Origin: Dryomyza anilis
Lineage: Eukaryota; Arthropoda; Insecta; Diptera; Dryomyzidae
Direction of reading: 5' to 3'
Assembly: GCA_951804985.1 (NCBI GenBank)
Contig: OX638131.1
Span: forward strand, 87,928,349 to 87,992,348
Length of the DNA: 64,000 nt
A program made the translations under genes and the position numbers. Shown here one piece after another: positions 24,221 through 36,000 of this stretch (positions within the stretch are counted from its first letter, which is position 1; every line of letters starts with the position of its first letter). The notes beneath the pieces were generated by a model. It worked only from the letters and a program-made list of their open reading frames with translations. It did not search any database and was not told where the DNA came from.

Positions 24221-25972
24221 GGGCGTTTTCGTTTATTCCCAAGAAACATTTATACGGAGCATATGACACATACGGAATTACAATACCGTCATTGACGGCA
24301 TGTTTACGGAGTATTGAGCTTGTATCCGTCATAGCATATACGATTACTCACCGTTAACGTACCGTCAAATCGGACGACTCCGTTAGAATTCCGTTTTGCT
24401 CCGTATTTATAAATAACTCCGTATGATTGCCGTTTTGTTGTAGTCGTTTACGGTACCGTTGAAAAGGAGAACTCCGTAATGTTTCCGTTGAAACGGAGTA
24501 CTCCGTAAATTTTCCGTTTATACTCCAACTCAACGGCACTGATTTTCTTCCGTTATTGGTTTACATTTCAATTCATTTGATTTTGTGAACATGAACAATA
24601 AGCTCGGAGGATCACAGTTGGTGAATGCATCTCCTGAAGACCAAACAAGATAAGTGAATAAAATATAAATAAAATACGCTTTTATTCAAAACATCTTTGC
24701 ATAATGTAGATACATTTGCAGTCCCATATTTTGCGAATCTCTGATGGCTTTAAACGACTTTCAGTTCAAGAAGGACTAAATCAAAGAGCTCTGAAAATGT
24801 GATATAAAGTTTGCGGATAATGTGCGATGCAAAATTGTCTTGGCTTTTTGGCTAATAAAACATCCATCACTAAACATTGCAGACTCACAGAGACGCATTC
24901 AAGCCCTATGACAACTGCAATCCAGTTAAAGTGATTATCTTTTTTTTCATTAATTATTGTTCTGGTTTCTATTCACAAGAAATCGTTGCTGGACATACCA
25001 TGTGGAATTTCAGTAGACTACAACATTATAAACACCAATTATGTTGTTTTGATTAGTAAAATTTATGTATTTCATGTAAAATTTTATTCATAATAAGTTT
25101 GTTTCTTGTTAAATAAAAATATGCAAAAGGTTATTTTGTATGCTATTGAATGGTATAAAAACGGTGCTTTCAATATATTCATTCCGTTTTTCATACAGGC
25201 TTACGGTACGTTAACGGACTCTCAAAACGGAATATCAACGGATTCACTCCGTATTTCATCCAGTATGACGGTCCGTTAACGTACCGTCGAAACGTACTCT
25301 CGACGGACTCACTCCGTAGTTCATCCAGTATGACGGTCCGTTAACGTACCGTCGAAACGTACTCTTAACGGATTCGAAATCCGTTTCGATGTTCCTCTTC
25401 ATCCGTTCACTGGACTGTTTCCGTATCCAGAAAACGGAACGTTTACGGAATCGTATTCCGTATTGCTGTTCCGTATACGGCTCCGTTAACGGACTGTTTT
25501 GTTTCTTGGGTTAGTTCTGAACTGAACTCGAACTGTCAAAAAGAGATCTGCATTTGTTTTTTAACTCTGAACATTCAGAGTCAGTAAATTGCGTTTGTTT
25601 ATTCGTTCAGATTATCGAAGAGCACACTCGACGGGCTCGATTTAAATTTATAGAGCTGGCTGAACAGTACTGATTTTGAGGTCTGAAATGAACTCTACCT
25701 GAAGACTTTGATTTATATTACAAACATATGGAGCAGCAGTTGTCTAATTCGTATAAAGTCTTGTGTTTGATAAGTAAAATTAACGTAAAAATCAGTACTG
25801 CTCTATATCTGTTCTGAATCTGTTCTCTATCTGTTCTGAACAACCGACTTCGATAATCTGAGCGAATAAACAACCGCAAACAACTGAATTTGAATGTTCA
25901 GAGTTTAAAAACATACGCAGATCTTTTTTTGACAGTTCGAGGTCAGTTCTGAACTAATAAACGAAAACGACC
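24221..25972. mobile_element. Outer foldback element (CGTTTTCGTTTATTAGTTC termini), split
   Basis: The left arm starts GGGCGTTTTCGTTTATT and continues after the inner element at 25511 as TTAGTTCTGAACTGA. The right arm ends with the complement (CAGTTCTGAACTAATAAACG...). Arms are about 110-150 bp, with CTGAAC/GTTCAG repeats. Without the inner insertion it is about 480 bp. Confidence 0.65.
24238..25510. mobile_element. TIR element CCCAAGAAAC with ACGG/CCGT arrays
   Basis: 1273 bp with termini CCCAAGAAAC and GTTTCTTGGG and a TT duplication. Both outer 320-bp parts hold about 45 ACGG/CCGT tetramers in all, often TCCGTTAACGGA or ACGGTCCGTTAACGTACCGT; the right part has a direct duplication of about 68 bp. 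The middle 600 bp is ordinary AT-rich sequence with an ATG at 24591 reading MNNKLGGSQLVNASPEDQTR before a stop, possibly the first exon of a lost transposase. Confidence 0.7.
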
Positions 25973-27073
25973 ACTTCAGAGCAATAAAATAAATTGTATT
26001 CTGGCAACGTTATCAGTTTGCGGAATTCAGCAGTCCTTGTTTTTCCTCTCAGAATTTTGTGTTGGCAACTACAACCCACAGCTAAACGTCAAAAGAATGA
26101 ATGAAAAAATTTCAAGTTATTTTCAGTTGATTCGTGGAAGTTGAATGGTTTGTTACGTCGTCGGAGTGACCGCTACAACTACGTGTGCGTATTTTTTCAT
26201 TACGTTAAATGTTCATTCAATAAAAAAGGGAGAAACAACTAAATAAAAAAACATAGAATAAGCAAAAATTTTGCACAAACAAAATTAATGCCATTTGGTG
26301 ATAAATACAAACTACAAATATATGATACATATTATATATGGGCACAAAATTGCGCAAATTATCAATTATTGAGAACTACTTGCAATTGAGCTTATTTGCA
26401 AAAATCGGGCAGACAAAAAAAAAATAATAATTATAATATATGACAAAAGAAATTAAACAATGAAATTATTAAAGAAACAGGGAAGTTGATAATTAAACAG
26501 AGAAGTTAAAAATAAAAGGTAAAATATAAAAATAAAATAATAAAAAGATAAACAAATCTAAATAAATACAAAATAAAATTAACTTAAAGAGTTGCAGTCA
26601 CTTGTATTATGGCGCAGAAGTACCGTGCATGTTAGTTTAGTGCACAAAAAAAAACAAAAATTTCCATTTAATCGCATTTGCCAGTGCAGTCGCGATTATT
26701 ATCAACGTCGAACCGGCCATTGAATATTGTGCAACAACAACAATTACTACAGCCGTCATTGATTGCAATGCTTTGAATTGATTGGCGAAGTGCGACGCAG
26801 GACGAGTGCAACAACAAAACATTCAAAAAACATACGACCCATTTGACGTTTCGCATAAACGATTGAACACTAAAATTCAATTGAAATTGAATTGAAACGC
26901 AGACAACAAAACAGAAAAACATTTGAAAATAATTAGAATCATTTATTTATTTTTGTTGTTGTTTTATTTGTTTTCTACTGGGTTTTAAAAAAGCGACAGA
27001 CGAACAGACAGACAACAGACAAAACTCGATTTGTACACCGCCAAATTTGAAGCGAACGGGGAACGTACCAGCC
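25973..27073 (+). promoter_or_regulatory. Upstream region and probable 5' UTR of the mutarotase gene
   Basis: From about 26590 to 27073 the sequence changes from AT-rich filler to a mixed, CAA-rich stretch (acaacaacaacaattac, cagacagacaac) typical of fly 5' UTRs, ending just before the ATG at 27074. Short upstream ATGs occur. No TATA box or start site could be fixed by eye. Confidence 0.4.
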
Positions 27074-30000
27074 ATGGCTGCGGCGGCTACAAGTGTTGTT
27101 GTCTTGGACCGCGGCAACAACACCACTTGCACTATCAATCTACACGGTGAGCAATTAATCATAATTAACAATAAAATTCTTATTTAAGCAACACTTAACA
27201 TTTTTTTTAATGTGTGTTTTTACGTTTTAAGATTTTTTTGTTTTATAAAAAAATAAATAAAATTTAAGTAAAATAAATATAAATTAATGATATTAATTTA
27301 GATAATTTTACCCATTACTGCAGTTTATATTGGATATTTGTTAATTTTAAGATAAATTAGTATTTTTTTTAGTCGCAATTTTTATTATTTTTGTTGTGAA
27401 AATTTGCATTTTTTAACGAAAATTGAAATTTTTGAGTTAAATTGAAATTTTTGAGTAAAATTGGAATTTTAGAATAAAATTGAGTTTTTGGTACCCATTC
27501 ACACAAAAAAATAATTGTTTGGCGTGCAATTGTTTCAACGAATATTTATTTGCATCTACCACATTTCGTCAGCCTCAATTGAAATTCATTTGTGGTAAAC
27601 AATAGTATGAAGCGTAACCAACAATAGTTGAAGCCATAGTTGCCAGTTCCGTGATAAATTTTCCATTTGAGGGATTTTTTAGTCGTTGTGGGAAAGGTAA
27701 TTCCCATGGTAATTTTTAATAGCTGTGTTAATTTTTTTTCCCCACATTTTTTTTTATGTAACTCAATTTAAGAACACACTAAATGTCAATTTCATGCTAT
27801 CAACATTTCGAACGCACCGATTTGCAAAGTGAAAATAGGATCAGAGAAGGCGTTAATTCAAAAATAAGTCCGTGCCTATTTTAAAATAATAGAAAGTATT
27901 CGTTGTTTAAGGTAAAAATGAGTGGACGTTGAAAGCTTCCAAAGACTCCACAACCTAAAGACATTTCAGGATTATTTAAGAAGTCGTGGTAAGTTCTTGT
28001 TTATTTTTTAATAAATTAAAATAAAGAAATTTAACCATAAGCAAAAAAGAGAATTGTGGAAAAATAAAAAAATGTTATTTGTGTTTCAACATCAAAAGCT
28101 GCACAAGTTGCAACAAAAATATTGCTGTTGCAGAATCTTTCGCAACAGCACTCGCTGCATTAGCACTTTTGGAACTAACAGATATCCATTATAATGAAGA
28201 CAGTTCATTCGACAGCATTGTCTAGTTGAAAAATAGTGAACTGCATCGCTTAAATATGGAAATCGATACATCTAACGCAGTTGATGATTATTTGCAAGAG
28301 TTAAAAAAAAAATTATTAAACATTTTAAATAAAATGATTTAAAATAAATTGATTTACTTTATATTATTCGAGACCCTACGTTTGTTCAAGCTTTTTTATT
28401 TGGATTTTTATTAATTTTGTGGTAAACTTTAAATGTATGCAATAATTTTCTAAGTGGTTTTTAATTCCCATGTGATTTTTATGTTCATATTTAATTCATT
28501 TAAGAATTTTATTGGTATTTATAAATTGATCTGGTATTTTTGAGTTAATTTTACTTTCTGTGGTATTTTTGTGGTAATTTTTAATGACTGTGGAAATTTT
28601 ATGGTAATTTTCATGTGCAATAGGATTTTTTTTTTGTAGTAATTTTCATGTGCTGTGGGAATTAAATCGTGGGAATTTTAAATAAGTCGTATGGGAAAAA
28701 GGTATTTATTTTTCGTGGAATTTTGGTTGGCAACTATGGTTGAAGCAACTGCAACATTGATTGGGGAAACAGCTTTTATTCCATTTTTTTCCTTTGCTAC
28801 GGCAACTAAATTCAAAATAAGACATAGCTAATATTTAGTTGACTCAACAGATAGTTGGTTATATTGATTAAATTATGTAACATTAGGTTTTAATTATAAG
28901 AAATCGGCAAATTTTCTTAGCCCTAGCGCTCCAACGGGTTGCATACACGAAGTCAGCAGCATAACGAATCGTTTTGACGCTGACTTCGTGTTTGTAACAC
29001 GTTAGAGCGCTAGGGCTAGATAAATTTGCCGATTTCTTATAATAAAACCGGCTACTACAACAAAAGAAACTGGTTGTGTCAATTTTATTCATTAGTTGTG
29101 TGAACTGATACGCGGTGCTGCAAGAACTGAATCAGTCGAATGTTGACAGTACTAAAAAATTGGATGGCAAAAAAAGACGGTTGCCCCAACTGATTCGTTC
29201 ATTGGGTGTTGGAGTGCTGCAGGACCTCCCGTTAACAACCTTAAAAGAAAAACTTTATTTCGAAAATAGTGTTTTTGCCAGCCTTTGGGAGGTAATGCAT
29301 CTAATACTAAATACTATTTTTTTTTATTAAATTCAAATTTTCAAAAAAAAAAATCAAAATTTTACTCAAAAATTAAAATTCTCACATTAAATACAACTTT
29401 TCGTTAAAAAGGAAAATTTAAAAAGAAAAAAAAAATATTATAAATTTAAATTAACACTACAAAAATCTACAGATTTTTGACATTTATTTTCATAGGAAAT
29501 CTTTCAAAAAAAAAGTCGTAATTGTATTTAAATTTGACAATAGTTACGAATCAATGGAGCATAATCATACAGCCTTTACCAATAAACTTCTTTTTAAGTC
29601 ATTTTATGTTCGACTTTTTCGAAATGTCAAAAAGAAAATCAGAATTTTTAAAAAATCTTACCAATAAAAAGTAAAAGTCAATTTAAAAATTTTAAAGTAT
29701 CTAGTTTTTAAAATACAGAGCTAGCTCTACATTATCGTCAACATTTTTTTAAATTTGATTGCAAAAAAATGGAAAATTGAAGTTTGTTGGAAGATCTAAA
29801 AATTGTTTAAAATTATAGTTCTGTGAGAATAAATTAAAGAGTAACGTTAATGACAAAATCTGTTTATATATCTAAATAATGATAATTTTTTAAAACTACA
29901 TCGATTTGACAAAATTACCTGCCAATCAAAAACATGCTTTGATATTGATTTGAATACAGAATGGGGATAAAACCACCAGCTTTCAGGACGTAAAAGAATC

Positions 30001-33000
30001 CAGCCCATTACTTTTCCTAGTCATACCAGTAGTTTAAATAAATAAGAAATGTTGATCACTTAATTGAAAAAAAAAAAAAAAATAAGAACTTTTATTTTTA
30101 TAAACTATTTTATTTCATTTATAATTTAAACAGCCGTAAAAAATTCATCGGCTAAAAGACGTTGCTTTTTTTTTAAGAGAAGTACTCGGCTTTTACATTT
30201 TGTGCTTGAATTTATCTCGAGGTTTTGCGTATCTTCATAAATTATTTGGTCAATCCGTTGAAGTCTCGAGTCGTTTTTTAGCATTTGTTGTGGCTCCTGT
30301 ACCATTTTATCATCATCTGTAGTTGGATATCTTACTTCTGATCCACCTCCTGTAGCAAGACGTGATTTTCTGTAGGTCGAAACGGGTTGCTTGAAAGAAA
30401 ATCTTATTCGGGACCAATTAAAGGGTTTTTCAATAAGAGCGCTACAAAAGTTTTTTTCAAGGGTTTTTCAACAGGGACGCTACAAAAATAGAGCGACAGG
30501 GACAGCAAACGACGCCATATTTCTTGCCGCTCTTTTGACATTTCTCTTCAGAAAGGTTTGCCATTTCATGATGGAAAGATATACGAGCCAGTATGTTCAG
30601 TATGACCAGGTGCTGCCATATTTGTTGAAATCGTCTTCCACACATCTTCTTTAATCTTCATTGTTACTAAATCATTTTTTCGATTTTAAATTATTTCCTA
30701 TTTGTCCAAGCAGAACTCTGTTAAAAGAGCTATTTTGTTCTTCTCTCCAGTTGGGAAGGCGAACCCGCTAAAAAAACAAAATTTAACAACATTTTCCATA
30801 AATTCATTGAATATTATTCATTAACTTACTTTTTATTTTTTTCCATCGTGAATATCAAGATTTTTATTCTTTTACACATCTCTTTTTTAAGTAAACAGTA
30901 TCTAGCTTAGTGATTATTGATTAAAAAAAAGGTTCAACTTTAAAAATAATAGTGGATAATATGGAGCTGGTTATTGGTAACGCTGATGGACAATTTTATG
31001 TCAACTTTAAAATTAAAAAAATCAGCTTTTTGACAATTTATTCCATACAAAATTTGTCAAAAAGTCGAATTTATTTTTAAAGTCGACTTTTATAAATCAA
31101 TAATTGAAATTTTTAAAATGTAATTTTAAAAAATTATTTCGTAAGCTTAACTTTTACATTGACAAAATTGAAATACATTATTTTATAGAATACTCTTGTA
31201 AAATTCACTAATTGTTTAATTTAATTTGCACAATTAAAAAAATATATTCAAATAGTACATTAAATAGGCATAAAACAAATAAAAGAATTTGAGTCTTGCT
31301 GGCTACTACAACCATAAAATAAAATAACTACTTTTAATTGTATAAAAATTAAAATAAAAACCAGTTTGCAGACATTTTATTTTATTTATTTTGTATAGCT
31401 GTATTTTTTCTTTTTTGTACAACATGGTTTAAATGTTGTGCTTATTTTTACGTAGGTCTGAATGCGCTCAGATTAGAAACCAAAACTTTTATTAACTTGC
31501 TTATGTAGGTACAGTACAAATATAGATAGATATGTATATATATATACAATATCTCTGTACAGTATCTATCTGTCTAATGCTTTTTGCAGTGATGCTTATT
31601 TCAAACATCGCCATAGTTACGTTTTTTTGTTTCACCATTCTGTAGCTATTATTATATCTATGTGGGATGCAGGTTCTTGCGTGTAATTGTTTTTCAGTAT
31701 AACGTGTAAAGTACATGTCTTTTGTTTGAATTTTTTTTTCAAAGAAACCAGTAGCTTAACTTTTAATAATAACCTATTTTTTTTTTAAGAAATCATCGTT
31801 ATAGTAGTATAACTCACTAAATAATTTAGTGTAATCACAGTTTCATGGTATTGGTACGACATTGTACTGTCGTACGAAAAAAAATATTTCTCCAAATAAA
31901 TGCAGCTGATTCTTAAAAAATTTGGATTTTTTTTAAATTATCATTAACTAGCTGGACCCGTGCACAGCTGCGCCCGTGCTAAGTTTTTGTAATTGCAAAA
32001 ATATATCGTTTATAAAGTGTGGATACATTTACGCCTCTTTTTCCCTTTTTAGTGCAAGCCTCGTCACTATTTTACCCGCCCACATTCTATTTTACTATTA
32101 AACATTTTAAAATGATATTTCGTTTCGATTTGTACAACTCTGCTCTTAGTAAGTCAGAAGTTACCATTTTTAGTTATATGGGAAGTGCCACGCCCCATTG
32201 TCCCATTCCGTCCACATTCTAAGCGACTATTACAATGTTTAATATAATCTTTTGTTTCGATTTTTATAACTCTGCGCTTAGTAAGTAAAGAGTTATAGAC
32301 ATTTTAAAGTTTTGGTTATATGAGAGATGTCACGCCCGTTGTGCAATCCCGCCCATATTCTACGTGACGATTGGAGTTTTAAATATGAACATTTGTTTTC
32401 AACTCTTAACATGTTAGGAGTTATAGTAATTTGAAAGTTTTGGTTATATGGGAGGTGTCACGCCCTTTAATCCAATCCCGCTCACATTATACGTGACGAT
32501 TGGAGTTTGTAATATAAACCTTAGTTTCGATTTATGTAACTCTAATCTTAGTAAGTCAGAAGTTACAACATTTTTATAGTTTTAGTAATATGGAAATGGA
32601 CACACCCTTTTGTCCAATTCCGCCCACATTTGTAAAAAATGTAAAGAACTTCAATATACCTCACTGAGCCAAATTTCATGACTGTGCTTATTTTAATTAC
32701 ACCGATATTTTGAATTAAAAGTTCAATTTTGCCACGCCCATTTGTGTACCTTAGGAGGCGAATTTCAAAAAATCCCTTTGTAGTGCACACATACGTCAAG
32801 AGATGAACATCCTACCCAAATTTCATAGTCCTAGGGTCAAATTTAGATATTTTCGATTTTCCGGATTTTCCTTTGGGTTTTTCCGACTTTTCTTTTTTCC
32901 TAAACCACTCTTGCATTGACACGGACAGAATACAAAAGGAATTAGGCAAATCCGTCTGTTCGTTCTCCCGTGATGCTCTGGCACACACAGGACATTTCAT

Positions 33001-36000
33001 TTTTATATATATAGATATTCCTCGTTTTGAAAGAAAAAATAAATCAATATTTTATGTGCACTATTTGTCTTCAATTTCACACTTTTTCTCCATTTCACTA
33101 TATACGACACCAATAAATATGCCTTGGGCTACTCTCAAATACAACACTTGTGGTATTTCACTTTTATAAGGGATGCAACAACAAATTGACGTTTATGTGT
33201 TATTGTATCGTATATGGGCCATTCCACACCAAATCGACCAAATAAAGTCAAATTTACCTGTTGGATTTCAATAAAATTTGGGCAACTGATAAAGGGTATC
33301 CAGATATGAACTGACCATTTGTTTTTCGCCCACTACTTCCAGAGGTACAGTGGCTCAAAGTTACAAAAAATGGGCCAAAAATCTCTTTTGTATGGTTGTT
33401 CATATTTAAATATCTCTTAAATTAGAAATGCTAGAAACTCCATTGATGGCTCGTTTTAAAGCTAATAGAACAAGCTTTCAGAAAAATTCAAGTTTAGAAG
33501 TTACAACTTAATTTGTATAAAAGCTTATTTTATTAGCTTTAAAACGAGCCATCAACGGAGTTTCTAGTATTTCTACTTGAAGAGATCGGTCTATTGTCGG
33601 TCTATTGTGACCTGAGAACCGACCACTTATGTTCAAATACCTCATATAAAATGAATATCTACAGATCAATATTACTGTATACGTGCTTATGTAAACTTTT
33701 TGTTGGTCAAATATATATTGACTTATGCTCAAATACATGAAAATAGTGTTTTCCGGCGAAACGACTTGTGGCGAAATATGGGTATCCGGCGAAATATGGG
33801 TATCAAATAAATGGAAATTCTTCAGCGATTGAAAGTTTGTAGTTATTTTCAGGATTCGTATACACTTGTGACCTATATACCACTTTGACTGGTAACCACA
33901 CATATGTGTAGGGTATTTATAGTCGGCTTAGACCGACTATAATTTTGATAATCCTAACTATCATAATAACACCTACTTTAAAATTTGCCATGTGAACTAA
34001 CCTTCCCAATTGGTTTTATTTTCGCAAAGATATTATTTTTAAGTTTATTGCTGAATATTATGAAAAATAGTAGTTGTATTAAAAAAATTACAATATCATT
34101 TCAAAGATAAGCATTTTCTCATTAAATAATACAAATATTGGCCTAATCGAACATAAATTGTCGAATATACAACCATTTTAACAAAGCTATAACGAACATA
34201 TAACACAGTCGACTTAGCGCCCTATTCTGACACGAGTCACAAACTCAAATCGGTCACAATAGTCACAATTTCATATTCTGTGTTATAGACGCATAATGGG
34301 GCAAAACTGAATAGGGCTATTATTTTTATATCAGTAATCAGTCTGTTTCTCCTAAGAGTTACTAAATAATTGAATACTGCAAAAAAAACCTTAGGTACCT
34401 AAAACCTCAAAAGTCAAATTGACTTCAGACACTAATATTTGTTTTCATTGTATATTAAATTTAATTACCTACAATGTTGCATCACCCAATTTATATCATA
34501 TATATCCAAAATTTCCCCACACTAAGAAAACAAAGATGGTTACCAGAAATATCACAGCCCTAAATATCAAGTTATTTACAAATTATTTAGATCGGCTTTG
34601 AGACAAACATCTTTTAAACATCTGACAAATACGATAAATATTGCTGGCAACCATCTTTCAAATTTACGATTATTTATAGCAACCATCAATTAAACATCTT
34701 ACAAATAGGAAAAAAATTGTGGAATATTCGGAAAAGGTACTAGAATTCGCGGAGTAATTTTTAATGAATTAAAATAATATGAATCAAATGTATTTTTATT
34801 TATTCTTAAATTTAAACAGTATCCTGCACCCAGAAAAACATACTAAATAAGTAATAGTTTTTTTACTATTAAAAATAGTCTATAGGAATTATTATTATTT
34901 TAATCGGAAAATACCATTAAATACTAGAAAATACCATAACATTGCCATTAAGTTTATATGAAAAGATTTATTTTTTGTATACTATTAAATGAATAATAGT
35001 CCTATTGACCAATTTTAATGGGATTTGAGGGAATTGTTTTCTGGGTGTGGTTATACATCGCCATCGCGTTTATAAATCCTTCGAAAGTTAAATTGTACAA
35101 CGACTTGAGACTTCTTCGCGGAATAGCCAAGTTGGCCTGTGCTGCTATCAACAAAGTAAACTCTGAAAAGAAATATTTTCCATTACGTCTTGATAATTTC
35201 AATCCCAGGAAATTTTATTTTCACTTTTACCTTTAAAATGTAATATTTATGTTGACACTTTTTTACACTATTGGATTAACTTAATTGTTGTGGACAAATC
35301 GAGCGTAAGGAAAAAGTACGCCATTTTCCTTTTTTATAGAAGTCAAATGTCAAAATAACTCAAGATTTTTGTTGCAAATGTCCAAGAAATCAGGATGTTT
35401 GCTATCAGTCAACTGTAAATATCTTCATATATGTCATATTCAAAAAATATTAATAGTTTTGCTGCAACTTTATTGAAACTTATGGGAAATTTTGAATATT
35501 TTCTACAAGGCGTAAATTTAAACAGATAGTTGCAGCAAGACTTTCATAAACATCTTGTTTTCTTAGTGCACATTCTCTGAAACACAGACAATTTTTCACA
35601 ACAATTGCATGAAAAAATATTGTCGAACTTGTGAGAAATTTTTGACACATTTATTTTGAAATCCATAAAAACTATTTTTTTTAAAGCAGCCATCTATATC
35701 TGGTATTTATAAAGTTTTTGCAATGTTATTGTTTTAATAAATGTTTATAATTTAGTAAGAAAATTCACTTTTTTTTATTTTTTTGAAATTATTTTCAATT
35801 TACAAAGATGAAAACAAAAATGTTTCGGGCACGCTCCGGTAAAACTGATTATATTGTTACTTAGTAAATACAACTATTCAATCTTTTAAAACACTAATGA
35901 AAATGTTGACTTTATTTAAAAATCTACATCTAAATGTTGATTATTAAATTTTCATACAATAATATCAATACTCATACTTATTTTTCTAAAAATAACACAA

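Noticed and set aside
33508..33903. 131-residue minus-strand frame
   Set aside because: It overlaps a foldback repeat and has no recognisable protein features.
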